Positions 1-9,734 are shown, counted from the stretch's first letter. The stretch is DNA of 64,000 bases from Desulfobulbus rhabdoformis (GCF_016919065.1 NZ_JAFFQA010000017.1:29931-93930), one strand, 5' to 3'. The notes: generated by a model not told the origin, from the letters alone. Program-made: numbers and translations.

Positions 1-476
1 TCCTCAAAGATCATCTGGGCGGCAAAGGAATCTTTCTGGGGTGTCTTGAACACATGTTTGGCTACAGGGTTGACAATGACCTCGGCTGCGGCACAGGAGA
101 TAAGGGTGGTCTTGCCTGCTTCGGCAATTTTCTTCACAGCCATGGATTCACCCGAGGTGGACGGCCCGATGATGGCAACAACTTTGTCTTCTTCGATCAA
201 CTGTTTGGCAAAGGAGACCGCTTTTTCCGAGTGTCCCGCCGTGTCTTTGACGATAAGTTCAATGGTATCTCCGTTGATACCACCGGCCTTGTTGATCTCG
301 TCCACAATCATCTGCGCGCTTCTGGCCTCTGGGCCACCAAGAAAGGAGGCCGGTCCGGTCACGGCAAAGATTGCACCGACCTTGACGGTACCGGCCCATG
401 CCGGTGCCAGCATGGTGGACAAAGCCAGGCAACAGGCTGCTCCTCCAAGAGCCAAACATTTGATACTACGTTTCAT
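1..476 (-). CDS. Branched-chain amino-acid ABC transporter substrate-binding protein (partial)
   Basis: Only the first 158 residues are in the window; the C-terminus lies beyond base 1. The N-terminus has a Lys/Arg start, a hydrophobic core and an AWA-G cleavage site after about residue 28, so the protein is exported. The mature start (VKVGAIFAVTGP) followed by an ASFLGGPEAR stretch and then a VAIIGPSTSGE stretch is typical of LivJ/LivK-type periplasmic binding proteins (Peripla_BP_6). A purine-rich GGGGGGAA precedes the ATG. It follows the ior-paaK-ACT genes in the same direction, so it may take up the amino acids they oxidise. Ligand specificity cannot be read from sequence. Confidence 0.88.
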   Translation of the reverse strand, partial: MKRSIKCLALGGAACCLALSTMLAPAWAGTVKVGAIFAVTGPASFLGGPEARSAQMIVDEINKAGGINGDTIELIVKDTAGHSEKAVSFAKQLIEEDKVVAIIGPSTSGESMAVKKIAEAGKTTLISCAAAEVIVNPVAKHVFKTPQKDSFAAQMIFE

Positions 477-519
477 GGTTCCCCCCATTTTGTGTGTAGT
501 AATTTTGATTGAAGAAGAA

Positions 520-550
520 GCCTTGCCGCAGCAGAGAGCAGCAGCAAGGC
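520..550 (-). terminator. Hairpin between ACT gene and transporter gene
   Basis: A 7-bp perfect stem (GCCTTGC/GCAAGGC) with a 17-base loop lies in the 130-bp gap. On the minus strand it is followed by TTCTTCTTC rather than a clean T-run. It could be a weak terminator or a processing hairpin separating the ACT gene from the transporter gene. Confidence 0.35.
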
Positions 551-606
551 CTCGTTTACAGCCTGCAGTTCTTTATCAAGAGTAGAAAAATGAACTCAAG
601 CTCTCG

Positions 607-1038
607 TTAAATGGAGCAGATCTGCTCTCCATTGAGCAGCGTAAACCCGCTTTGCTGCATAACCGCAATGGCCTTGTCCATGTCATCAAAACGAAAGATG
701 AGCACGGCATTGTCACTGCTTTTATTGACAAAGGCATACATATACTCGACGTTGAGTTCGGCCTCATGGGCAACCTTGAGCACGCTGGCCAGGCCACCGG
801 TTTGATCCGGCACCTCAACCGCGATAACGTTGGTCTTGCCCACGGTGAAACCACCTGCACGCAGGGATTCCTTGGCCAGGTCAACCTTATCGACAATTAA
901 ACGTAAAATACCGAAATCAGCCGTATCGGCGACGGAAAGCGCGCGAATATTAATGCCCTTTTCCGCAAGGATACGAGTGATTTCAGCCAGACGTCCTGAT
1001 TTATTTTCTAAAAAAACCGCAATCTGTTCTACACGCAT
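607..1038 (-). CDS. Tandem ACT-domain protein
   Basis: 143 residues forming two ACT domains (about 1-68 and 70-143). ACT domains bind amino acids and act as allosteric sensors. The first has the typical opening ([20 protein letters not shown], then [10 protein letters not shown]); the second repeats the pattern ([28 protein letters not shown]). Start chosen at MRVEQ: a GGAGG lies 5 bases upstream and overlaps an in-frame ATG four codons earlier. It sits 33 bp after paaK, and the same pairing of PaaK-type ligase and ACT protein is common in anaerobes with ior genes. Likely role: sensing aromatic or branched-chain amino acids for the pathway (inference). Confidence 0.85.
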   Translation of the reverse strand: MRVEQIAVFLENKSGRLAEITRILAEKGINIRALSVADTADFGILRLIVDKVDLAKESLRAGGFTVGKTNVIAVEVPDQTGGLASVLKVAHEAELNVEYMYAFVNKSSDNAVLIFRFDDMDKAIAVMQQSGFTLLNGEQICSI

Positions 1039-1071
1039 GCAATCCTCCAATATCTTAGGTGGAAATTCCGG

Positions 1072-2373
1072 TCAAATTTTGCGGCGATCAATAATTCGCT
1101 GCGCCTTTCCCTCGGAACGCTGAATGGAGCGCGGCTCCACCAGCTTGACCTTGGTGGTGACACCGAGCATATCCTTGATCTCTCCCTGAATCTTTTTGGA
1201 CAGATTTTCAAGGACACGAATTTCATCGGAGAAGACCTGCTCGCTGACCTCAACCAGAACCGACATTACATCCAGGTTGCCTTCGCGGGTCACCTCGATC
1301 TGGTAATGCGGCTCAACCCCTTCAATCCCGACGAGAACATGCTCAACCTGTGACGGGAAGACGTTGACCCCGCGGATGATGAGCATGTCATCGGTACGAC
1401 CGGTGACCTTCTCCATACGAATCAGGGTCCGACCACAACCACAGGGCTCAAGGAAGAGGCGGGAGATATCCTTGGTCCGGTAACGGATCAGCGGGAAGGC
1501 CTCCTTGGTGAGGGTGGTAAAGACCAGCTCTCCGGTCTCCCCGTACGGCAGCACTTCCAGGGTATCGGGGTCGATGATCTCGGGCAGGAAATTGTCCTCA
1601 AGAATATGCATGCCTTTCTCGGAATGGGTACATTCCATGGACACGCCAGGCCCGATAACCTCGGAAAGGCCATAAATATCCAGGGCTTTGAGACCAAGTT
1701 TTCTCTCAACCTCTTCGCGCATGTTCTCACTCCAGGCCTCGGCACCGAAAATGCCCACCCGCAGTTTCAACTCCTCGGGGTCGACGCCGACATCGGCAAT
1801 GGCATCAGCGAGGTTCAAGGCGTAGGAGGGGGTAGAGAGCAGGACGGTTGAACCAAAATCGCGCATGATCGAAATTTGGCGTTTGGAATTACCGCCGGAG
1901 ACAGGAATAACTGTCGCCCCCAGAGCCTCAATGCCGTAATGCGCACCAAGCCCGCCAGTGAAGAGCCCGTAGCCATAGGCGTTGTGCACCATATCGCCCC
2001 GGGTCACCCCTGCCATGGTCAGACAACGCTTTATGACGGATGCCCAGAGGTTGATATCCGCCTGGGTATAGCCGACAACCGCCGGTTTTCCGGTGGTTCC
2101 CGAGGTAGCATGGATACGGATAACATCATCCATGGGCGTGGCGAAGAGCCCAAAGGGATAGTTTTCCCGCAGATCATCCTTGGTGGTAAAAGGCAGTTTG
2201 CTCAGATCCTTGAGCGACTGAATATCACCGGGTTTCACTCCAGCCTGATCCATTTTTTTCTTGTACGGCAGGACATTGTCGTACATGCGGTGCACCAGGG
2301 CCTGCAGTCGTTTGAGCTGAATTGACTCCAGCCCGGCCCGTGGCAACGATTCGATTTCTTCCACCCACATCAT
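1072..2373 (-). CDS. paaK: Phenylacetate-CoA ligase family protein
   Basis: 433 residues, the usual PaaK length. It makes aryl-acetyl-CoA from arylacetate, ATP and CoA. The AMP-binding P-loop SGTTGKP is at residues 91-97. Further family motifs follow: [15 protein letters not shown], a [12 protein letters not shown] adenylate-binding stretch, and a C-terminal hinge [25 protein letters not shown] lies 7 bases before the ATG. It is 36 bp downstream of iorB, so the operon probably oxidises aryl-pyruvates to aryl-acetyl-CoA and interconverts this with arylacetate, conserving ATP if run backwards. The exact aryl substrate (phenyl- or indole-acetate) is not determined. Confidence 0.93.
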   Translation of the reverse strand: MMWVEEIESLPRAGLESIQLKRLQALVHRMYDNVLPYKKKMDQAGVKPGDIQSLKDLSKLPFTTKDDLRENYPFGLFATPMDDVIRIHATSGTTGKPAVVGYTQADINLWASVIKRCLTMAGVTRGDMVHNAYGYGLFTGGLGAHYGIEALGATVIPVSGGNSKRQISIMRDFGSTVLLSTPSYALNLADAIADVGVDPEELKLRVGIFGAEAWSENMREEVERKLGLKALDIYGLSEVIGPGVSMECTHSEKGMHILEDNFLPEIIDPDTLEVLPYGETGELVFTTLTKEAFPLIRYRTKDISRLFLEPCGCGRTLIRMEKVTGRTDDMLIIRGVNVFPSQVEHVLVGIEGVEPHYQIEVTREGNLDVMSVLVEVSEQVFSDEIRVLENLSKKIQGEIKDMLGVTTKVKLVEPRSIQRSEGKAQRIIDRRKI

Positions 2374-2409
2374 TCAATTACCTCTCTATTTTCTGGCCTG
2401 CATACACAA

Positions 2410-2994
2410 TCAGGCGTAGACTGCCGCGCGTCCGGCGGAGAATGCTTTTTTATTGACCTCGCGGAACTGCTCCTTGACCGTGGTATCGATCACCTCGATA
2501 AAGACATTGGGATCGACCGCCAGGAAGTTGGACATCGCCCCGACCATGGCCACATTGGCGGTACGCAGCTCACCCACGGATTCAGCCACGGCAAAAGCAT
2601 CGATGGCAACCACGTTGATCTGGCGGGATTTGAGCTCATCCAGAATATTTTCCGGATACTTGGCCTTGCCCAGAGCAACCGCAGGCGGCAGTATTTTCTG
2701 GGTGTTCACCACCACGGCGCTGTCTTTATGCAGGTAGGGCAGATAGCGCACCGCCTCCAGGATCTCAAAGGCGACCAGAATATCGGCGCTGCCCGGTTCG
2801 ATCAGGGGCGAGTAGACCTTCTGGCCGTAGCGCAGGTGGGCTTCAACCGAGCCACCACGTTGGGCCATACCGTGGACCTCGCTTTTTTTGCAGTCGTACC
2901 CGGCTGCCAACTGGGCATGGGCGGTCAACTCGCTGGCCAGCAGGATGCCCTGCCCGCCCACACCGGAAAAGAGAATATTGCCGCTCTGTTTCAT
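2410..2994 (-). CDS. iorB: Indolepyruvate:ferredoxin oxidoreductase, beta subunit
   Basis: 194 residues, one pyruvate-ferredoxin-oxidoreductase gamma-type domain beginning ILFSGVGGQGILLASELTAHA, with the conserved SEVHGMAQRGGSVEAHLRYG segment. The start ATG overlaps the iorA stop (TAATG), implying translational coupling; an upstream in-frame ATG at 3045 would lie inside iorA and is disfavoured. With IorA it forms the cytosolic enzyme that oxidatively decarboxylates aryl-2-oxoacids from aromatic amino-acid transamination, yielding aryl-acetyl-CoA and reduced ferredoxin. Confidence 0.94.
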   Translation of the reverse strand: MKQSGNILFSGVGGQGILLASELTAHAQLAAGYDCKKSEVHGMAQRGGSVEAHLRYGQKVYSPLIEPGSADILVAFEILEAVRYLPYLHKDSAVVVNTQKILPPAVALGKAKYPENILDELKSRQINVVAIDAFAVAESVGELRTANVAMVGAMSNFLAVDPNVFIEVIDTTVKEQFREVNKKAFSAGRAAVYA

Positions 2995-4781
2995 TACTTC
3001 GCCTCCTTTCTGGTGATCGCATCGAACTTGCACACCGACGCACACTGGCCGCAGCCGTTACACTGCACCTCGGTAATCTGGGCAACGCCTTTTTGTTTTT
3101 CACGGTAGCCGCGCGCCACCGCCTCTTCTGGGGTGAGCGGTGTCCAGCTGATAGCCGGGCAGCCCATCTGCACACACTGGGTGCAACCGGTACAGTTATC
3201 CAGATTGGTGGAGTAGACAGGTTTCTTGCGTTTCACCTCTTCAGGCAGCAGCACACAGGGAGCCCGACTGATGATCACCGAGGGCTCGGCAACGGCGATC
3301 TCTTCCTTGAGCACCTTGCGAGTAGCCTCGACATCGTGGGGATTGACCACTGTAACGCGTTTGACGCCCACAGCCTGGCAAAGCATCTCCAAGTTGAGTG
3401 CCGGTGCGGCCTCACCACGAATATTATGACCAGAGGCCGGGTTATCCTGGTGACCGGTCATGGCGGTGGTGCGGTTATCAAGAATGATCACCGTCGCATA
3501 GGAATTATTATAAACCAGGTTCAAAAGACCGGTGATGCCCGAATGCATAAAGGTGGAATCGCCCAAAACGGCGACGACCTTGCCCTCGCCCTCTTTGCCC
3601 ATTGCCTTGGAAAGACCATGGGCCATGGTGATGGAAGCCCCCATACAGACACAGGCATCCATGGCGGAAAGCGGCGGCAGAAATCCCAGGGTATAACAGC
3701 CGATATCACCGGAGATGAAGACATCTTTTATTTTGGAGAGGCCAAAGAAAAGGCCGCGATGGGGACAACCGGCACACATGTTCGGTGGCCGCATGGGCAA
3801 CTCGATTGGCTCAAAGAGTTCGCCGATGGAATCCGGCTCGATGGCCTTGCGCACAATAAAAGAGTTCAGCTCGCCCTGATTGGGGATCAAATCCTTACCG
3901 CGACAGGCAATGCCCATGGCTTTGAGATGGGTTTCGATGAAGGGATCGAGTTCCTCGACCACGATCAGCTCATCAAGGTTGGCTGCAAAGTCGCGGATCA
4001 TCTGCTCCGGAAGCGGCCAGACCATGCCTAGCTTCAGCACCGGGGCGTCTGGGAAGGCTTCTTTGACGTAGTTGTAAGGGACACCGGAGGTGATAAAGCC
4101 GCGCTTGCCGCTTCCAGGTTCAATCCGGTTTTCGGGGAGGGTCTCCGCCAGCTCGCGAGCCGCCTGCATCCGTTTTTCCACGGCCACGCGACGAACGCGG
4201 GCGTTCCCGGGGAGCATAACCATTTTGGCCGGAGCTTTTTCCAGCGATGGTTCAGGCAGCTCAAGTTTCGTGCCCTTTTCCACCACGCCCTTTACATGGG
4301 CGATACGGGTGGTGATACGCATCATCACCGGGGTATCGAGTTCTTCACTGAGCCGGTAAGCGGTGGCCATCATCTCTTTGGCCTCAGCCGGGTCAGAAGG
4401 CTCCATCAGGGGCAACTTGGCGGCATAGGCGTAGTTGCGGTTATCCTGCTCGTTCTGGGAGCTATGCATCTGGGGATCATCTGCATTAAGCACCACCAGA
4501 CCACCACGAACGCCGGTATAGGCCGCAGTAAACAACGGGTCTGCTGCCACGTTGAGGCCGACATGTTTCATGGTCGCCAGGGCTCGGGCACCGGCAAAAG
4601 ACGCACCGATGGCAACCTCAAGTCCTACCTTCTCGTTGGGCGCCCACTCGGTATACACGCCCTCATAACGGGAGAGATTCCCCATGACCTCGGTCGACGG
4701 TGTTCCCGGATAGCCGGAAGCCACCCGCACACCTGCTTCCCAGGCACCCAAGGCGATCGCCTCGTTACCGGAAAGCCACAT
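2994..4781 (-). CDS. iorA: Indolepyruvate:ferredoxin oxidoreductase, alpha subunit
   Basis: 595 residues. N-terminal pyrimidine-binding domain (GNEAIALGAWEAGVRVASGY, then PGTPSTEV), a central transketolase-like domain, the TPP-binding region near GDIGCYTLGFLPP and GDSTFMHSGITGL with NNSYATVIILDN, and a C-terminal pair of [4Fe-4S] motifs (CTGCTQC...C and CNGCGQC...C). Start set at MWLSGNEA because AAGGAG lies about 7 bases upstream; a more distal ATG at 4874 would add a basic, non-conserved tail. First gene of the ior-paaK-ACT operon. Confidence 0.95.
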   Translation of the reverse strand: MWLSGNEAIALGAWEAGVRVASGYPGTPSTEVMGNLSRYEGVYTEWAPNEKVGLEVAIGASFAGARALATMKHVGLNVAADPLFTAAYTGVRGGLVVLNADDPQMHSSQNEQDNRNYAYAAKLPLMEPSDPAEAKEMMATAYRLSEELDTPVMMRITTRIAHVKGVVEKGTKLELPEPSLEKAPAKMVMLPGNARVRRVAVEKRMQAARELAETLPENRIEPGSGKRGFITSGVPYNYVKEAFPDAPVLKLGMVWPLPEQMIRDFAANLDELIVVEELDPFIETHLKAMGIACRGKDLIPNQGELNSFIVRKAIEPDSIGELFEPIELPMRPPNMCAGCPHRGLFFGLSKIKDVFISGDIGCYTLGFLPPLSAMDACVCMGASITMAHGLSKAMGKEGEGKVVAVLGDSTFMHSGITGLLNLVYNNSYATVIILDNRTTAMTGHQDNPASGHNIRGEAAPALNLEMLCQAVGVKRVTVVNPHDVEATRKVLKEEIAVAEPSVIISRAPCVLLPEEVKRKKPVYSTNLDNCTGCTQCVQMGCPAISWTPLTPEEAVARGYREKQKGVAQITEVQCNGCGQCASVCKFDAITRKEAK

Positions 4782-5085
4782 CTTGTTCTCCTTGTCAAAC
4801 CCCACGTCATTCCTCCTCTGCACGCCCTTGCACGGGCGGGTCGAAATGCTGTTGTCACAATGCGGTGAGGGCAAGTGGACCGGGACGGACAGACAGAGTC
4901 CTCCCAGTGGATCGCTCGCGTCACCCTATTGATGTGTTTTCAAGGCATCCTCGAAAACGATTAAAATCAGATATGATTATTTTTCAGGCCCCATCCTTAC
5001 CTTGAATCAAGCCTCAAAGGCAAGTGCTTTTTCCCCTGCTTTTCCCTTAGATCCTTGTCTTCCAAAGGTATGCGGCTTTGCTCAT
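4782..5085. other. Intergenic region upstream of iorA
   Basis: 304 bp between iorA and the end of the next minus-strand gene. It must hold the ior operon promoter. I see no convincing -35/-10 pair, riboswitch or long hairpin and no coding potential. Confidence 0.5.
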
Positions 5086-6846
5086 TCAATGTTTTTCCGG
5101 AGCGGCTTGTGCTGCTTGTTGTAAAGACAGAGTCCAGGTTGCCTGGTGTTGATCCAGGTTAACTGTCGCCAACACCAGCGGGCTCGATTCCATCAACTTA
5201 AATAGTGCTTGGTTGATCCGGGTCAGGGAAATATTTCTGGTACTGGACAAGATACCTCCAAGCCAGTGCAGTGTCGGTCGAATTTTGGGAGCCATTTTCT
5301 GCGGATAGACCAACAGGGCGCTGCTGTTGGCACTGCTCAGACGCATGCTCAACTCTTCTCCCAGTTGGGTCGCAACATCAGAGTTGAGCCCAGGAGGCTG
5401 CCGTGCTGCCTGCAGCCGCGAAACCATTCCGGCCTTACTGGTGGAAAGAAGAAGCAGGGAGTCGATCAAGGCCAGGGCTGGCTGAGCATCCTTGTCGGCA
5501 AGCAGTGGCCAGGAGAAGACGGATACCCCATGTATCTGCTCCTGCTGCTCATGGATAAGCTCATTTGTCTTCATGGCCTGACGCAGTCCCTTCACCATAT
5601 TCACTGCCGCGGCTTTATCCCGCAGGGAGGCAAAAAAACTCATCTTGGGGGCGGGAAAAAGAGCCGCACGCACCATATCATCCAGGATAAATCCATATTG
5701 GGGGCCGAGTGCCCGATGCAGGGTGGCGAGATCAAAACCGAACTGTGCACGCAGGCGGGCGTCCACCTGCTCAGGATCCAGGTTGTTCGTGTGGAGAATA
5801 TGCTCTATCAACTCCGGCCTGAGCGAAGATGACCATCCATAGGCAAGGGTGGAGTTTTCCAGCAGCCTCAGGCTCTGGTTGGGAGAAGAGGCCGAATCAA
5901 CCGCGCTTTGCAACAGGGGATGCAGTTTTTGGTACTCGTAGGTCGCTTGCGCACCAGTTTCCAGGGAATGTTTGTCCGCGTAGCTCAGGAGGGAAAAATC
6001 ACGCACCCCCGCAAGCAACGGGGCAGAAGGGACGAGCGCGGGAATGTTTTGCATAAACGCGCGTAAATGCACGGGATTGACAAAAACACGCAAAAAGGAC
6101 TGCTCCTGGGCAACTCTGTGCCAGAGGCCAAGGACGCGAATAAAGGGTGATGACTGTGCAAGAGGGCGGCCTTCTTTGTCGGCAGCCAGGAGGCAGCGTT
6201 TAATTGTATCCGGGTTATAGGCCAAGAAAAGCATCTTCCCCTCGGTGTACCCATAGAGAACCTGGCCCGGTTCAAATTCCACCCGCACCAACTCGAGCCC
6301 ATCGACCTCCTCACGGCTTAGCCCCTCTGTCTTGACAATGCGACTAAAAAGATCCAAAGCACCGGCCACAGTGGTACGGGCAAGGACGACCAGAGATTGG
6401 CGAAACACGGGCACGAATGCGGAGGGACTACCCTGGTCGGATGGAGGCACCAGGGCCAGCGTGAGATCATGGCCAAAGACCGCCCGAATGGAGGGGGTGG
6501 AAAACACTGCGGCCGCTGTATTAGCCATGCGATCGTATTCTTGCTGGTCCTGCCTGCTTCCTCCCAGATCCTTAATGACCGCATGCATGTTTTCCTTGGA
6601 AAAAAAATGGCCAAGGGGTGTATCTGGAAAGGCCGCACTCATCCGGGCGAGGTGAAGCAGGTTGACCGTTGCCACGGTCGTGTCCGGAAGATACCGGGCA
6701 TACTCATTGTCTACTACCTGAGCGAACCAACTCAAATACACGCCAGCGACGACAAAGACGGCGACAAGCACCAGCATCAACCATTTTCTTCGAATGATTA
6801 TTAGTTTCTGCATAATTGTCCGTGCCTTCTCCGGTTTATGGTTCAT
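5086..6846 (-). CDS. Membrane-anchored protein of unknown function (DUF3352-like)
   Basis: 586 residues; function not recognised. One N-terminal transmembrane segment (about residues 19-42, LMLVLVAVFVVAGVYLSWF), then a long soluble part starting YARYLPDTTVATVNLLHLARM and a region of repeated alpha/beta units resembling DUF3352-type proteins, probably outside the cytoplasm. Its ATG overlaps the stop of the ABC-F gene (TGATG), so translation is coupled; an alternative start is MQKL at 6813, preceded by GGAGAAGG. Pairing with an ABC-F ATPase may be simple co-transcription. No catalytic motif seen. Confidence 0.6.
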   Translation of the reverse strand: MNHKPEKARTIMQKLIIIRRKWLMLVLVAVFVVAGVYLSWFAQVVDNEYARYLPDTTVATVNLLHLARMSAAFPDTPLGHFFSKENMHAVIKDLGGSRQDQQEYDRMANTAAAVFSTPSIRAVFGHDLTLALVPPSDQGSPSAFVPVFRQSLVVLARTTVAGALDLFSRIVKTEGLSREEVDGLELVRVEFEPGQVLYGYTEGKMLFLAYNPDTIKRCLLAADKEGRPLAQSSPFIRVLGLWHRVAQEQSFLRVFVNPVHLRAFMQNIPALVPSAPLLAGVRDFSLLSYADKHSLETGAQATYEYQKLHPLLQSAVDSASSPNQSLRLLENSTLAYGWSSSLRPELIEHILHTNNLDPEQVDARLRAQFGFDLATLHRALGPQYGFILDDMVRAALFPAPKMSFFASLRDKAAAVNMVKGLRQAMKTNELIHEQQEQIHGVSVFSWPLLADKDAQPALALIDSLLLLSTSKAGMVSRLQAARQPPGLNSDVATQLGEELSMRLSSANSSALLVYPQKMAPKIRPTLHWLGGILSSTRNISLTRINQALFKLMESSPLVLATVNLDQHQATWTLSLQQAAQAAPEKH

Positions 6847-8837
6847 CAGTTTTCGGAAGCGGCCAATTCCTCTTCGATTGCTTCAATGGCTTGCTGCGCC
6901 TCTTCCCACCGCTGGTAGGCCCGCTCCAGATGGCGCTCCACCTGGGCGTACTCTTTGGAGGTCGCGCTCCACTGCTCCTGATCGTTGTACAGCTCCGGAT
7001 CGGCCATCAGAGCTTCAAGCTCTGCTTTGCGGCCTTCATGCTTTTCAATCTCCTGCTCGGCCTGATCGCTCTTTTTCTTCCAGGGGCCAATCTTTTTGTT
7101 AAGAAGCTGACGTTCTTGAGCGCGGCGCTTGCGCTCGGCTTTTTTATCCACAGAGCCCGGATTTGCAGAAACTTCCTCTTTACCGGGACCGGTCTTTTTG
7201 GCCGCAACCGCCTGCTCGGCCTTTCCCGCCTCCATCTTTTTGCGCCACTCCAGGTAATCATCCACATTCCCTTCATGGATGGTTGCCTTGCCGTCTCTGA
7301 TCTCAAGGACCTTGTTGACAAAGGAGTTCACGAAAAAACGGTTATGGGAGACCACGACAATGGTCCCCTCGTACTGGGCCATGGCCTCCTGCAAAATCTC
7401 CTGGGAGCTCATGTCCAGGTGGTTGGTGGGCTCATCCAACAACAGCATATTGGCCGGGCGCACCAGCATCTTGGCCAGGGCCACACGGGATTTCTCGCCA
7501 CCGGAAAGAACCCGCACCTGCTTTTCCACCTCATCGCCGGTAAAGAGGAAGGCCCCCAGAAGCGAGCGGACCTGGGTAATACTCATGTCGGTTGCCGTAT
7601 GATAGACCGTGTCGACAATGCTCAATTCACCGGGCAACTCTTGGGCCTGGTGCTGACCAAAGTAGGAGAGGATCACATTATGACCGGGTTTGATCTCCCC
7701 CTCGGCTGGCTCCAGTCCGGCGATAATCTTCATCAGGGTCGTTTTACCGGCACCATTGACACCAACCACCGCCAGCTTATCACCTCGCTGCAGATCGAGT
7801 TTGACCCCGTCAAAGACTTTGACTCCATTAAAACTCTTGCAGACATTGTCGAGCTTAAGCACGTCGCGCCCGGAAGGTGCGGCAGGGGGAAAGGAAAAAT
7901 GGATAGAACGATCGGTTTCCGAAAGCTCGATCCGCTCCATCTTTTCCAACTGTTTCACCCGGCTCTGCACCTGCTTGGCCTTGGTGGATTTCGCGCGAAA
8001 ACGGGTAATAAAGCGCTCACTCTGCCGAATCTGGGCTTGTTGATTTTCGTAGGCAGCCCGCTCAAGCTCCAGGCGCTGTTCCTTTTCCACCAGGTAATGG
8101 GAGTAGTTACCGCGAAAGACGGACAACTTGCCCAAACTCAACTCCCAGGTTGTGGAAGTGATCCGGTCCAGAAAGGAGCGGTCATGGGAAATGATCACCA
8201 TGGATCCCTGGTAACTTAAAAGAAAATCCTCCAGCCAGGTGAGCGAGTCTAGATCCAGATGGTTGGTGGGCTCATCCAACAGGAGCAACGAGGGACGCTT
8301 GAGCAGCAGCTTGGCAAGTAGCAGACGCATAATCCAGCCACCGGAAAAACTCTTGACCTCCTTTTCCAGGTCCTCGGATGAAAAACCCAGACCAAAAAGT
8401 ACCTGCTCCACCTGAGGGCGAATGCGAAAGACATCGCTGCCCTCCAACTGATGCTGCAACTCGCCCTGGCGGTTCAAGAGCGATTCGATCTCCGGGCTGT
8501 CCGCATCCAGCAGAGCCAGCTCGGCGCTCACCTGATCCAGCTCTTCCTGCTGGGCAAGCACATCGTCAAAGGCGGATTCGGCCTCGGCAAAGAGTGAACG
8601 GCTGCCCAACTCAATGCTCACCTCCTGGGGCAGATAGGCCACGGAAAACCAGGAGGCCCGATTGACGATCCCCGGGTCCACCTCCTGCTGGCCGCACATG
8701 ATTTTCAGAAGCGTGGATTTCCCCGCACCATTGACACCGGCCAGACCGACCTTGTCGCCGGTATGGATCTGCACCGAAACGTTGCGAAAGATATGTTTAC
8801 TGCCGTATTGCAGGTTGAGATCGTTAATACTGAGCAT
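6846..8837 (-). CDS. ABC-F family ATP-binding cassette protein
   Basis: 663 residues with two ATPase domains and no membrane segments. Walker A GVNGAGKST occurs in both halves, signatures are SGGWIMR and SGGEKSR, Walker B is LLLLDEPTNHLD twice. A linker (LERAAYENQQAQIRQSERFI...) of the ABC-F ribosome-binding type joins them, and the C-terminus is a charged coiled coil (about 560-663), as in Uup/YheS-type proteins. ABC-F proteins act on ribosomes to relieve stalling. Start at MLSINDL, where the first domain begins; an upstream in-frame ATG at 8906 gives an unlikely extension. Confidence 0.93.
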   Translation of the reverse strand: MLSINDLNLQYGSKHIFRNVSVQIHTGDKVGLAGVNGAGKSTLLKIMCGQQEVDPGIVNRASWFSVAYLPQEVSIELGSRSLFAEAESAFDDVLAQQEELDQVSAELALLDADSPEIESLLNRQGELQHQLEGSDVFRIRPQVEQVLFGLGFSSEDLEKEVKSFSGGWIMRLLLAKLLLKRPSLLLLDEPTNHLDLDSLTWLEDFLLSYQGSMVIISHDRSFLDRITSTTWELSLGKLSVFRGNYSHYLVEKEQRLELERAAYENQQAQIRQSERFITRFRAKSTKAKQVQSRVKQLEKMERIELSETDRSIHFSFPPAAPSGRDVLKLDNVCKSFNGVKVFDGVKLDLQRGDKLAVVGVNGAGKTTLMKIIAGLEPAEGEIKPGHNVILSYFGQHQAQELPGELSIVDTVYHTATDMSITQVRSLLGAFLFTGDEVEKQVRVLSGGEKSRVALAKMLVRPANMLLLDEPTNHLDMSSQEILQEAMAQYEGTIVVVSHNRFFVNSFVNKVLEIRDGKATIHEGNVDDYLEWRKKMEAGKAEQAVAAKKTGPGKEEVSANPGSVDKKAERKRRAQERQLLNKKIGPWKKKSDQAEQEIEKHEGRKAELEALMADPELYNDQEQWSATSKEYAQVERHLERAYQRWEEAQQAIEAIEEELAASEN

Positions 8838-8897
8838 GAAAATGTTGTCTGTATTTGAGCTGTTGAAATGTTTTTTCGTCCATAATTCCACGTAACC

Positions 8898-8929
8898 GGT
8901 GGGCACAAACTACGTGCCCACCCTACTCC
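8898..8929. repeat. REP-like palindrome, type A, copy 1
   Basis: GGTGGGCAC and GTGCCCACC form a perfect 9-bp inverted repeat around a 7-base loop, followed by CTACTC. The first 31 bases recur at 9629-9659 on the other side of the tyrosine transposase gene. Confidence 0.85.
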
Positions 8930-8953
8930 GAGATACAATATACCTCTGAGCCT

Positions 8954-8988
8954 GTAGGGTGGCGCAAGCGGCTGTTTGCTTGCCCACC
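8954..8988. repeat. REP-like palindrome, type B, copy 1
   Basis: A 35-base element containing GGTGGCGCAAGC and its near-complement GCTTGCCCACC. An identical copy is at 9690-9724, so types A and B are repeated as a pair in the same order on both sides of the transposase. Confidence 0.85.
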
Positions 8989-9015
8989 GATGAATCCCCC
9001 TCTCCAGCAATCTCT

Positions 9016-9564
9016 TTATTCACCAAAGCAAGGACTGGATGCATCAAGATTCTGCCCGCCCCAATCAGGCGAATAATTCCCCAGGCGAACTTGCCGATGG
9101 AAGGTTGAGAAAGGCCAATCCACCACCTGCTTTACCCAACCATGTTTCACAGGGTTGTAATGGATATAATCCATATATATTCTGTAATCTCGGTCGCATG
9201 TGATCTGGTGTTCCCAGAAGCGCCGTTGCCAGATGGTTAATTCTCGCGTTTTTTTCCTGGAGGCGTTCATCCAGGCTTCTACATGAAAGAGGTGTTTGCA
9301 GCGTTTGGAAAACGTGGATTTTATTCGACTCCAGCGCATTGAAAAATCAGAATCCCCTGGAGGTAACGTCCATATACAATGCAGATGATCAGGAAGCAAC
9401 ACCCAGGCATCAATGACAAAGGGACAGGCCTCTCGAGTCTCCCGTACCACCTTTCCCAGGATGTTTCGCGCTTCAAGAGAGTCAAACAGACGCCTACGTC
9501 GATACGTTACTACGGTGAAGAAAAAGGTCCCACCCGTTGCATCTGAACGACGATAATTGGGCAT
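9016..9564 (-). CDS. REP-associated tyrosine transposase (RAYT, Y1/HUH family)
   Basis: 182 residues with the Y1_Tnp fold: N-terminal YRRSDATGGTFFFTVVTYRRR, the HUH motif at His60-x-His62 (LPDHLHCIW), a basic middle region, and the C-terminal tyrosine region YIHYNPVKHGW. RAYTs are single-copy domesticated relatives of IS200/IS605 transposases that act on REP palindromes. Here two palindrome types flank the gene as a direct duplication, which supports the assignment. No terminal repeats of a classical IS are seen. Confidence 0.92.
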   Translation of the reverse strand: MPNYRRSDATGGTFFFTVVTYRRRRLFDSLEARNILGKVVRETREACPFVIDAWVLLPDHLHCIWTLPPGDSDFSMRWSRIKSTFSKRCKHLFHVEAWMNASRKKTRELTIWQRRFWEHQITCDRDYRIYMDYIHYNPVKHGWVKQVVDWPFSTFHRQVRLGNYSPDWGGQNLDASSPCFGE

Positions 9565-9628
9565 TGTCTATGACCTGGATTGTTTTGCGTTTATGGGGTT
9601 AACGGTACACCAGTTACCCCACCTCGAC

Positions 9629-9659
9629 GGTGGGCACAAACTACGTGCCCACCCTACTC
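9629..9659. repeat. REP-like palindrome, type A, copy 2
   Basis: 31 bases identical to 8898-8928; 9-bp perfect inverted repeat GGTGGGCAC/GTGCCCACC. Confidence 0.85.
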
Positions 9660-9689
9660 TCCCCAGGGAATAAACCAAATGCTGAGCTG

Positions 9690-9724
9690 GTAGGGTGGCG
9701 CAAGCGGCTGTTTGCTTGCCCACC
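9690..9724. repeat. REP-like palindrome, type B, copy 2
   Basis: 35 bases identical to 8954-8988. It abuts the 3' end of the radical SAM gene. Confidence 0.85.
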
Positions 9725-9734
9725 AAAGATCCTC

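Noticed and set aside
3093..4031. 312-codon plus-strand open frame
   Set aside because: Antisense to iorA; not protein-like.
6816..8219. 467-codon plus-strand open frame
   Set aside because: Antisense to the ABC-F gene, whose motifs are unambiguous; no ribosome-binding site and no family resemblance.
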